Assembly (NCBI GenBank): GCA_964632175.1
Contig: CAZWBJ010000012.1
Coordinates: 1-28,875 of the forward strand
Reading direction: 5' to 3'
DNA: 28,875 bases
From: JAWBSP01 sp964632175
GTDB lineage: Archaea; Hadarchaeota; Hadarchaeia; Hadarchaeales; JAWBSP01
Shown: in pieces, positions 1 to 6,820 of the stretch
Layout of the letters: the number at the start of each line of letters is the position of its first letter
Position numbering within the stretch: position 1 is the stretch's first letter
Position numbers and translations under genes: made by a program
Notes under the pieces: generated by a model
Told to the model about the DNA's origin: nothing
What the model saw: the letters and a program-made list of their open reading frames with translations, nothing else
Database searches by the model: none

Positions 1-906
1 TTGAAAGAGATCGCGCGGATTGCGTCTTGCCGGGGAGAAATCTCCCGCAGACTGGCCGACCTCACAGATCAGCACCTTTTTCCTCCCTAGCGTTTCCGCC
101 AGCTCGCTCGCAATCCTCCCCGGCTCCCGCGCGAAGCAGAAAACGGCCCTTCCGAGCATCACCTGGCTGGCCATCCCGCCCTCCCCCCTGCAGAGATCCA
201 CCAACTCCCTCAGCTCCCCGTCGAGCAGCCCCAGCCCCTCCGCAAACTCCAAGCTCGCCTCCATGGCCCTCTCAAGGCTCGGCCTCTTCAAAACCTTCCT
301 CATCGCCCTCCCGCCCAGCTCAAAGGCCCCCCTCCTGAAGCCCTCGTCCCTCAGCAGGTCCCGCGTTTCAAGTGGGCCTAGAACAGCACAAACGAGTTTG
401 TAGCCCCGAGCTCGAATTTTCCTCCACCTCCCGTGGGGCGGGGCGCCGGGGCGGAGACCGAGCACCACCCCTCCGACCGCCTGGGCCCCCACATCCCCGA
501 GCCCCGTCCCGCTCTCCACCTCCGCCACGTGCGCCATCGACACAAGGCGGGAGCGCGGCAGCCCGAGCCCTAGGAACCTGGAGAGGGCGAGCGCGGTGCC
601 CAAGGCCCAGGCTCCGCTGACCCCGAACCCGCACCCGATGGGGAGCTCGCAGAAGTGCTCTATCTTGACGCTCTCCGCCCCAAGCATGCGGACCACCCTC
701 ATGGTGGGCTCGGGCCTCGCCGGCTCCCCGTTCACGAAGATCCCCTTCCCCCTCGAAACCCTCGTCCAGACGCCGAGGGAGGTGCAGGGGCCGAAGTTCC
801 GAGAGCCCGTCCGCTCGGGGGAGGCACGGAAGAAGGGCTGGAAGAAGCCGGAGATGTGGCCCGGGACGAAGGCCCAGCTACCTCCTGAGCCTGAGCGCCT
901 CCTCAA
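1..906 (-). CDS. Pantoate kinase, archaeal GHMP-kinase type (3' end beyond window)
   Basis: This reading frame stays open from TTG at 906 to the left edge (302 codons), so the gene is nearly complete and only its stop is missing. The family phosphorylates pantoate with ATP, the first step of the archaeal route from pantoate to 4'-phosphopantothenate. Visible signatures are an N-terminal AFVPGHISGFF segment (residues about 12-22), typical of archaeal pantoate kinases, and a glycine-rich GHMP ATP-binding motif PIGCGFGVSGA (residues about 89-99). An in-frame TAG directly precedes the TTG. The next ATG/GTG/TTG would remove the N-terminal motif, so TTG is the best start, with CTG-type or other starts not excluded. 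It overlaps the 3' end of coaBC by 29 bp, which supports one operon for coenzyme A synthesis. The family assignment is from motifs recalled, not from a search. Confidence 0.85.
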   Translation of the reverse strand, partial: MRRRSGSGGSWAFVPGHISGFFQPFFRASPERTGSRNFGPCTSLGVWTRVSRGKGIFVNGEPARPEPTMRVVRMLGAESVKIEHFCELPIGCGFGVSGAWALGTALALSRFLGLGLPRSRLVSMAHVAEVESGTGLGDVGAQAVGGVVLGLRPGAPPHGRWRKIRARGYKLVCAVLGPLETRDLLRDEGFRRGAFELGGRAMRKVLKRPSLERAMEASLEFAEGLGLLDGELRELVDLCRGEGGMASQVMLGRAVFCFAREPGRIASELAETLGRKKVLICEVGQSAGDFSPARRNPRDLFQ

Positions 907-2080
907 CTATGGCCCTCGCCAGCTCCCCCTTCCTCCCCGCAAGCCTCCTCTCCCCCAGCGCCGAGATGAGAAAGACCTCGTTGTAGTCCGAGCCCATCCC
1001 GCCCTTAGAGAGGTCGTTCGCCACCACCAGGTCGAACCCTTCCCCAAGCTTCTCCCTTCCCGCCCGCACCAGCTCCTCCTCCGTGACCCCGTACTCGGCC
1101 TTGAAGGCCACCAGAACGGCCTTGGGCAGGAGCTCCCTGGCCCTCTCCGTCACCCTCGGGGCTGGGACGAACCTTACCTCCACGGGCTCCCCCCACCTGA
1201 GCTTCCTCTCAAACCTGCGCTCGGGCACGAAGTCCTGGGGGGCAGCGGCGAAGAAGACGAGGTCAGCACCCTTGGACATCTCCTCCTCCGTCCTCTCCTT
1301 CATCTCGGCCGTGCTCTCCACCCTCACCACCTTCACGCCCGGAGGGGGCTCCTCGGTTCCAGGGCCGTAAACCAGCACCACCTCCGCACCCCTCCTCCTC
1401 GCCTCCTCCGCCAGGGCAATCCCCATCCTCCCAGAGCTCCTGTTGGTGAGGATTTTTATGGGATCCAGCTGCTCGGCGGTGGGGCCGGCCGTGACTATCA
1501 CCCTCATCCCCTCCATGTCCCTAGGCCCGAGCAGGCCCTCCACGAATTCCGCCACTCGCTCGGGAGGGGGGAACTTGGCCTTCCCCTCTTCCATCAGGGG
1601 CTCCATCACCCTCACCCCGTATCCCCTCAGCCTCTCCAGGTTGGACTGGACGGCCGGGTTCCTGTACATGGAGGAGTCCATGGCGGGGACGAGGGCGATG
1701 GGCCTGCCCAGACCTAGGGCCGCAAAGAGGACGGAGGTCACGGGTGTGTCGTCTATCCCACAGGCGAACTTGCTCAGGGTGTTGGCGGTGCAGGGGGCGA
1801 CCAGGATGAGGTCCGCCCACTCCGAGAGCTGAAGGTGCTCCACCTCCCCCGTGAGCTCGGTCACCACCCTCTCTCCCGTCGCCCAGTGCATGAGGTCGGG
1901 GGAGATCAGCCTGCAGGCGGAAGGGGTCATGACCACCCTGACCTCCGCCCCCCTCCTCATCAGCTCCCTGGCCAGGGCCGGACAGGAGGAGGCCGCCACG
2001 CTCCCGCAGATCCCAAGCACTATCTTCCTGCCCTTGAGCCCACCCCCCTTGCTCCCTAGGATACGCTTGGAGGGATGCAT
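878..2080 (-). CDS. coaBC: Bifunctional phosphopantothenoylcysteine decarboxylase / phosphopantothenate-cysteine ligase
   Basis: CoaBC joins cysteine to 4'-phosphopantothenate (CoaB) and decarboxylates the product to 4'-phosphopantetheine (CoaC, FMN-dependent). The 400-residue protein has the usual order. Residues about 18-190 form the CoaC flavoprotein, with GICGSVAA near residue 23, a probable catalytic His65 in LMHWATG, and PAMDSSMYRNP, where most homologues have PAMN. Residues about 193-400 form CoaB, with VTAGPTAEQLDPI, TNRSSGRMG and VANDLSKGGMGSDYNEV. The N-terminal HPSK-ILGS stretch is typical of archaeal CoaBC. ATG at 2080 is the first start after an in-frame TAA eight codons upstream. 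The start is preceded by a short repeat also found in the neighbouring M28-like gene. The downstream overlapping gene is pantoate kinase, which acts earlier in the same pathway. Confidence 0.95.
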   Translation of the reverse strand: MHPSKRILGSKGGGLKGRKIVLGICGSVAASSCPALARELMRRGAEVRVVMTPSACRLISPDLMHWATGERVVTELTGEVEHLQLSEWADLILVAPCTANTLSKFACGIDDTPVTSVLFAALGLGRPIALVPAMDSSMYRNPAVQSNLERLRGYGVRVMEPLMEEGKAKFPPPERVAEFVEGLLGPRDMEGMRVIVTAGPTAEQLDPIKILTNRSSGRMGIALAEEARRRGAEVVLVYGPGTEEPPPGVKVVRVESTAEMKERTEEEMSKGADLVFFAAAPQDFVPERRFERKLRWGEPVEVRFVPAPRVTERARELLPKAVLVAFKAEYGVTEEELVRAGREKLGEGFDLVVANDLSKGGMGSDYNEVFLISALGERRLAGRKGELARAIVEEALRLRR

Positions 2081-2110
2081 CAGTAAGTTTACCCGCCAGT
2101 TTTAGGGGGA
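2081..2110. repeat. Short direct repeat, copy A (just upstream of coaBC)
   Basis: The 30 bases directly before the coaBC start match 2286-2315 at 26 of 30 positions in the same orientation. Read on the minus strand, copy A would encode LKLAGKLTDAS, against LKLVGKLTGAS at the end of the M28-like gene. It therefore looks like a remnant of a duplicated gene end rather than a random match. Confidence 0.75.
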
Positions 2111-2198
2111 AAGACCACCGGCCGCGGAACTGTTATGCAGCGAATCTCGGAGCGCTTGGGACCAATCAAATTCAAAAAGTACTCCCCCGCCTCTTTCC

Positions 2199-2245
2199 TT
2201 GGTATAACACTAACCATTGTTAGCTAACCGCTATTGGTGTAACCT
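2199..2245. promoter_or_regulatory. Overlapping dyads in the coaBC upstream region
   Basis: This part of the 182-bp gap upstream of coaBC holds a hairpin CTAAC-CATT-GTTAG at 2210-2223. It runs into a perfect 10-bp palindrome, GTTAGCTAAC, at 2219-2228. A direct repeat of CTAACC spaced 14 bp and two TTGGT(A/G)TAAC copies (about 2199 and 2234) lie in the same stretch. On the minus strand the region reads TTATACC, a possible TATA element for coaBC, though far (about 120 nt) from its start. An operator or promoter is plausible but unproven. Confidence 0.35.
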
Positions 2246-2262
2246 GTCCGAGCAGTCTCAAA

Positions 2263-3198
2263 TTACGAGCTGGCCTGGGACGCGCCAGTGAGTTTACCCA
2301 CCAGTTTTAGGAGGGAGAGGCCGGCCAGCTCCAGGGTCTCGGGGGAGAGGCGCTCGGGGAGGTCGTCGGGCGGGTCGCGGTGGGGGCCTGGGGAAGAGAG
2401 GGAGGCGGAGCGGAAGCCGGAGGAGAGGAATCGGGCGCAGAGCTTCCCCATCCTGCCCCGCCTGATCCCGAGCTCCTTGGAAAAAGAGGAGAGGGAGGCG
2501 TGGCCGGACCAGATGAGGCCCCTTCCCCCCACCCTTTCCACACAGACCACGGGGACGTCGGGGAGCTCCTTGCGGAGGACCCTCACGCCCGCGCGGGAGA
2601 GTTCGGAAGAGCCCACCGCAACGAAGAGCACGCCCCTCCCGGCCAGCCTGGCCACCTCCAGCAGAACGGCGAGACCGGAGGCGTCGTTGGCGCCCGGGGA
2701 GAATTGCGTCCTGAGGGAGGCGAGGGGGATGAGCCAGAGGGGGAAGAAGGGCCAGAGCGGAAACTTCCAGAAAAGCCTGAGGGCAAGGAGGAGGGTTATG
2801 ACCGAAAGGCCGGCCGCGAGGGGGAACGGAAACCCGCGGCAGGGGCCGGAGTCAAGCTGGGCAGCTAGGACCAGGCGACCCCCTCCGCCCGCCAGGATGT
2901 TTCTGGATTCCGCCCTTCCCGAGAGGGTGAAGAGGAGCAGGGCGAGCCAGAGAGCGAGGGCCTGCATGGGGGAAAGGAGAAGGGAAGCGGGAAGGGAGAG
3001 GAGGAGGGCTGGGAGGAACCTCGGCCTGAGAAAACGAAAGCGCTGCACCCTGACCCTGAGGCCGCACTTCCTGAATTCCTGCTCCGTGTAGGAGGCAGCC
3101 TCGCCCTCCGCCCTGCTCCCACCTGGTCTCGGTCCGATCTCGTAGACCAGCTTGTCTAGGTGCTCGAAGACCCTCTTGGTCTCGAAGGCGGCCTCCAT
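2263..3198 (-). CDS. Membrane-embedded M28-family peptidase-like protein with degenerate metal site
   Basis: The 311-residue protein follows the M28 aminopeptidase pattern: an N-terminal helical lead (IGPRPGGSRAE at about 21-31), PGANDASGLAVLLEVAR (168-184) and a C-terminal HRDPPDDLPERLSP region. Two hydrophobic blocks, about residues 61-92 and 123-160, interrupt the fold and should anchor it in the membrane. Several expected ligands are changed: the usual HxD is Q114-L-D116, the EE pair is S198-E199, and the later Asp is E221. D172 and H273 remain. A functional two-zinc peptidase is therefore doubtful, and a pseudo-enzyme or altered hydrolase is likely. ATG at 3198 is the natural start. It lies upstream of coaBC on the same strand with a 182-bp gap, so it is probably transcribed separately. 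The family call is confident; activity is not. Confidence 0.75.
   Translation of the reverse strand: MEAAFETKRVFEHLDKLVYEIGPRPGGSRAEGEAASYTEQEFRKCGLRVRVQRFRFLRPRFLPALLLSLPASLLLSPMQALALWLALLLFTLSGRAESRNILAGGGGRLVLAAQLDSGPCRGFPFPLAAGLSVITLLLALRLFWKFPLWPFFPLWLIPLASLRTQFSPGANDASGLAVLLEVARLAGRGVLFVAVGSSELSRAGVRVLRKELPDVPVVCVERVGGRGLIWSGHASLSSFSKELGIRRGRMGKLCARFLSSGFRSASLSSPGPHRDPPDDLPERLSPETLELAGLSLLKLVGKLTGASQASS
2286..2315. repeat. Short direct repeat, copy B (inside the M28-like gene 3' end)
   Basis: This partner of the 2081-2110 repeat (26 of 30 identical) lies inside the last codons of the M28-like gene, where it encodes LKLVGKLTGAS on the minus strand. The two copies are 205 bp apart in direct orientation and flank the coaBC upstream region. 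Confidence 0.75.
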
Positions 3199-3622
3199 TC
3201 AAACTACCGAAAACTTGACCTTATGACATGCGGCGGCGGGCGTTGAATGGCCGGAGAGAGAACACGTTCTTTTTTGAGAGGACGACGTGGAGGAAAGTTG
3301 GGCCTGCAAAGTATCGGGTGACAGACACCTTGTACTTTACGAACAGTTCCGAGGTCAACCTGCTCGAGAGGAAGAGAACTCATTGTGGTCGAGGGGCTGA
3401 GGGTAGAAAGATTCTTTGCTGACCCCGAGGAGGCAATTCGTATCTCTTCGTTGAAGTGCAGAAGTTCGCACGGATGCTCCACAACAAGGTGATCTGACGG
3501 AGCTGCTTGAGCTCGCTCATCCGCCAGCGAAGGGCGTTCGGGTGGACAAATCCGCGCGGGAAAGATAGATGCCCAAGTGCCGGACAACCTCTCCATCTAG
3601 AGTGGAGATCCGGACCGGACCA

Positions 3623-3706
3623 ACAACCCCCTTATTTTTTGAAAAGCGGTTTTAGGCGCGTTTTTCCCGGTTTCGTTGCAGAAAAGCCTCCCTTTAGGGG
3701 GGTTGT
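3623..3706. repeat. Inverted repeat with ACAACCCCC / GGGGGTTGT arms
   Basis: ACAACCCCC at 3623-3631 is perfectly complementary to GGGGGTTGT at 3698-3706. Counting one G-T wobble and two further pairs, the stem is about 12 bp around a 60-base A/T-rich loop. A related AACCCCCT box occurs again at 3718-3725. It could be terminal repeats of a very small non-autonomous element or a structured RNA; nothing else identifies it. Confidence 0.5.
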
Positions 3707-3788
3707 CGCATGCGGATAACCCCCTCTATTACCTACCTAACTCCCTGTTGACCGCATTGAAGCCCGGCATGCGCTTCATGACGGACCG

Positions 3789-3801
3789 AAAAGTTTAAAG
3801 C
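3789..3801 (+). promoter_or_regulatory. Archaeal TATA-like box
   Basis: CGAAAAGTTTAAAGC resembles an archaeal BRE followed by a TATA element. It would start transcription near 3825, about 155 nt before the 3980 gene, so it could drive a long leader, a small RNA, or the membrane-protein gene. A second A/T-rich box, TATAATCTAAAT, lies at about 3912-3923. Confidence 0.35.
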
Positions 3802-3979
3802 GGCGCCGACGAAACCTGACTCTTCCGTCAAACTCGGAGAGAGCGTGAAGATTATAGTTTCCTGAACAGTGAATTCCTTTCGAGGGCCCAAGCAGTCAAA
3901 GTAGTGCTTACCTATAATCTAAATAGACACGAAAGCCCGAGTCCCGCAAGTCTAGAAAAGAAGGGAATTCGGGAAGATA

Positions 3980-4704
3980 ATGGGGACCCCGAGGAAACTC
4001 GCACTCGCGGGCGGGACGGGGGCCGTCTTCTTGGTCTCCTTTCTCCTCTTGGGCAGGGTTCTCCCCCTCCTGCCCGGGCTGAGCGAGGAGTTCCTTTGGA
4101 TCCTCCCGCCGGCCCTCGCCTTCGTCCTCTCGGCGGGGATCCTGTCCGGCAAGGGGAAGGTCGCCCCCGCAACGGCGGCGACCTGCCTGATCCTCGCGCT
4201 GGTCCTCCCCAAGACCCTCCTGGCGCCCCCTCCCCCCAAGCCCCTAGCGGAGAGGCTGATGGGGCCCAAGGTGGAGGGCCAGCCACCGGGAATGACCGTC
4301 TTCCACTACCTGATGGTCTACCACGTGGAGAACATCACTGGAGGTTGGAGCCTGCCGGGCCTAGAGGTGTACGCCCAGTGGCCGAGGATAGGAGAGAGGC
4401 CCGTCTGCGTCCCCGAGAACTCCGGCCCCCTCTACCTCCTCCCCCTAGACAGGCTGGAGAACTTCCTCTGGATCAGGTGGGGGATCTACGACCGCGAGGG
4501 GAACCCCTCCATGGAGTGCTGGCTCTACGAGAACAGGGAGTACAGGACCTTCAACACCAACCGGAGGATGAGTTTTGGACTGGAGGAGGCGCAGCGGGAT
4601 GAGATTGGTCCGGCGGTTGTTTGCCTTTCCATGGGCGCCCACAACCCGGGAGGGTACACACCCCTAGACTCCCTCTATCCAGGCGAGTCCGTGGTATGCG
4701 AGGC
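3980..4704 (+). CDS. Predicted membrane protein of unknown function (3' end lost in N gap)
   Basis: About 241 codons are visible before the run of Ns. Three hydrophobic segments, roughly residues 10-29, 37-56 and 64-80, are probable membrane helices. They are followed by a Pro-rich linker and a non-membrane domain (about residues 100-240) rich in Trp and Tyr, with MVYHVENITGGW and WLYENREYR. The helices are followed by a segment likely to face outside the cell. I recognise no family. The true C-terminus is unknown because any continuation into the gap is unread. ATG at 3980 has no strong Shine-Dalgarno sequence; the upstream A/T boxes suggest a short leader. It converges with the secreted protein on the other side of the gap. 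Confidence 0.65.
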
Positions 4705-4804
4705 NNNNNNNNNNNNNNNNNNNNNNNNNNNNNNNNNNNNNNNNNNNNNNNNNNNNNNNNNNNNNNNNNNNNNNNNNNNNNNNNNNNNNNNNNNNNNNNN
4801 NNNN
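4705..4804. other. Assembly gap of 100 Ns
   Basis: Exactly 100 Ns are the common placeholder for a scaffold gap of unknown length. Both flanking genes run into it in convergent orientation, so both C-termini are missing and any gene in between is invisible. The join itself is not proven by sequence. Confidence 0.97.
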
Positions 4805-6122
4805 CGCCATTCGAGCCGGTGACCCAGCCCGTGGCCTTCGCCTGGTAGGTTCCTCCCCAGGGCGTCTTGGTCTTGGCGAGGGTGGTGGGAGGATCTATTT
4901 TTGAAGCGTTCCAGAACTCATCGACGGATCCGTACGCGAAAAGCTCATACTTCCCAGTCTTCGGGTTGTAAACCGGGTAATAGCAGAGTTTGTAGTCAGA
5001 ATTCCACTGATAGTTCCCGCTGGCTGTGAGCTGACGGGACTCGGAAACAGGACTGGTCGGCCACACAAAAAGCTTGGGGGTCTTGTCCCAGCTCAGCTGA
5101 ACCCACCCCTCCCTCGGATCCAAGTAAGTCCATACGCTGATGACGCTACAGGTCATATTTTCCCAGCGGATCGAAACGGTGCCGGAGACCGTGAACTCCT
5201 GAGGGTGGTACCCGAGGGTGTCGACCTTTATCTTTGTTTTGAAGCGTCTTTCCCTAGGGGGATCGTTCTTTCCCACCGTCGCACCGAGGTCGAGGAAGAT
5301 GTTGCCCAGGCCTGAGGAACTTATGCCCGCGGCTATGTTCTCGACGCTGGTGATCTTCACCTCGTTCCCGCTCACGGTCGGGATCTTTCTCAGGGTTTTG
5401 CTGTTGAGGAAGTACAGGGGGATGGAGACGCTGTGGGTGCGGCTCTCCGCCTGCCCCCCGCCTCCTCCCCCGCCACCGGTCGCCTCGATGCTCAGGGTGA
5501 GGGTGTAAGGGACATTCTCCACCAGCCTCCCCCCGTTGTCTCTGCCCAAGATGCGGACCTCGTATCTCCCGGCCCCCAGGCTCTCGGAGGGGAGGAGGGT
5601 GAGCTGGCAGGAGGTGGAGCCCGGCGGGAGGATCGGGGGGCTGAAGGAGGCGCTCACCCCCTGAGACTGGAGAGAGAACTCGATCTGGCCGGAGTAGCCG
5701 TTCTTCCTCTCGACCGCGACCGTCAGGGTTTTCGATCCCCAGCGCTCGCCGGACCTCTTGCTCAGGCTCCCGGAGTTCTCGGAGAGCGCGAGGTCGAAGG
5801 GATCGTACCGGAGCCCGACGGAAAGGAACTTGTATCCCCTGCTCTCTATGGTGAAGTTCTCCTCGTGGTTCTCGTAGCCAGGGAAAGTGAATCGGAGCGA
5901 GTAGGAACCTCCCGAGGGCAGAACGAGCTTGAAGCCCCCGTCCTCCCTCGCCGGGAGATTCTCCCCGATGCTGGCCGGGACCCCTTCCCCTGTCTCGAGG
6001 TCGAAAACCCTCCCCTCCACCACGGGGTAAAGCCTGACCACGTACTTGCACGGCTCCCACCTGTACTCGGCGAGGCAGGAGGGAAGCAGGAGGAGGGCGA
6101 AGACCAGCGGGACGAACCTCAT
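4805..6122 (-). CDS. Secreted or lipid-anchored beta-domain protein (3' end lost in N gap)
   Basis: About 439 codons are readable. The N-terminus has a short signal peptide with a lipobox-like LLPSC (Cys16), so it may be lipid-anchored outside the cell. Residues about 32-108 (VVEGRVFDLETGEGVPASI, then SYSLRFTFPGY) resemble a carboxypeptidase regulatory-like/transthyretin-like beta domain. Residues about 115-215 form a second beta domain with a Pro/Ser-rich composition. An eight-glycine linker (about residue 220) leads to a further region rich in Trp and Tyr that ends at the gap. No catalytic motif is apparent. It may be a cell-surface or binding protein. ATG at 6122 is the start, about 20-28 nt downstream of a TATA-like box shared with the divergent proteasome gene. 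Confidence 0.7.
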
Positions 6123-6141
6123 AGGAGTATTGTCGAGGGTG

Positions 6142-6153
6142 GTTTTTAAGGGG
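6142..6153. promoter_or_regulatory. TATA-like box shared by divergent genes
   Basis: GTTTTTAAGG lies in the 56-bp gap between the secreted-protein gene (minus, start 6122) and the proteasome gene (plus, GTG at 6179). Read rightward it would place the transcription start about 5 nt before the GTG. Read leftward, CCTTAAAAAC lies 20-28 nt from the ATG. Both transcripts would then be leaderless or nearly so. No other A/T-rich box is available in the gap. Confidence 0.45.
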
Positions 6154-6178
6154 GGAAAAGAAAGATAGGATTCTGAAG

Positions 6179-6811
6179 GTGTTCGATTTGAAACCAGAAG
6201 AAAAAATAAAAAAGTTTGGGGGAACGACCACCGTCGGTCTTCTCTGCAGCGACGGCGCGGTCCTGGCCTCTGACTCCAGGGCGACCGCAGGGTACCTGGT
6301 CGCCAGCAAGGAGGCCCAAAAGATTCTGAAGGTCACCGACAGGATAGCCGTCACCGTGGCGGGAGCGGTGGGGGATGCCGAGAAGCTGGTCGAGCTCCTG
6401 GCCGCGGAGGCCGGCCTGTACAGGTCGATGAACGGGAGGGAGATCGGCGTCCTCCAGCTCGCGCAGGTAGCCTCCCTGGTCCTGAACTCCCAGGTGCTCT
6501 TCCCCTACATCGTCAACCTGCTCATGGGGGGATACGACTCCAGGCCCAGGCTCGTCTTCATCGATCTGGACGGGACGGTTGTGGAGGAGAGGATGACCTC
6601 CACCGGGTCGGGCTCGCCCATCGCGTACGGCGTGCTGGAGAGGGGGTACAGGGAGGGGATGAGGACGGAAGAGGCCCTCCGGCTGGCGGTGGAGGCCATC
6701 AGGGCGGCCATGAAGAGGGACATCGCCACGGGGAACGAGGTGCAGGCCGCCGTCATAACCTCGGAGGGAGTGAGGTTCCTCACGCCCGAGGAAATAAAGA
6801 AGCTGGCCTGA
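6179..6811 (+). CDS. psmB: Proteasome beta subunit (N-terminal nucleophile threonine protease)
   Basis: This is the catalytic subunit of the archaeal 20S proteasome, degrading unfolded proteins in the cytosol. The 210-residue precursor has a short propeptide ending in FGG, cleaved before TTTVG so that Thr16 becomes the nucleophile. Asp32 (ASDSRAT) and Lys48 (SKEAQK) match the conserved Asp17 and Lys33 of the mature numbering. GTG at 6179 gives the propeptide MFDLKPEEK; no Shine-Dalgarno precedes it, in line with a leaderless transcript from the box at about 6145. The aCPSF1 gene follows after 9 bp, so protein turnover and RNA 3'-end processing are probably co-transcribed. The alpha subunit is not in this window. 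Confidence 0.97.
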   Translation: MFDLKPEEKIKKFGGTTTVGLLCSDGAVLASDSRATAGYLVASKEAQKILKVTDRIAVTVAGAVGDAEKLVELLAAEAGLYRSMNGREIGVLQLAQVASLVLNSQVLFPYIVNLLMGGYDSRPRLVFIDLDGTVVEERMTSTGSGSPIAYGVLERGYREGMRTEEALRLAVEAIRAAMKRDIATGNEVQAAVITSEGVRFLTPEEIKKLA

Positions 6812-6820
6812 GGCTCAACC

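Larger units (their letters stand above)
3199..3979. other. Long intergenic region without a convincing gene
   Basis: No open frame here reads like a conserved protein. The base composition is less G+C-rich than the flanking genes. Fragments on the plus strand such as VVEGLRVERFFADPEEAIR (about 3387-3443) and DLTELLELAHPPAKGVRVD (about 3490-3550) look protein-like but lie in different frames with stops close by. They may be a decayed gene; I cannot name it. The region also contains an inverted repeat (3623-3706), a promoter-like box at 3789-3800 and another at 3911-3926. Confidence 0.6.

Noticed and set aside
596..1717. Long plus-strand open frame opposite coaBC and pantoate kinase
   Set aside because: Rich in Pro, His, Arg and Leu, with no motif; it is the complement of two well-supported genes in G+C-rich DNA.
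3204..3596. Minus-strand open frame of 130 codons in the gene-free gap
   Set aside because: Mixed composition, no motif, no ribosome site; not convincing as a gene.
4551..4804. Continuation of the minus-strand secreted protein through the Ns to 4551
   Set aside because: The frame across Ns is artificial; past the gap it is the complement of the 3980 gene.
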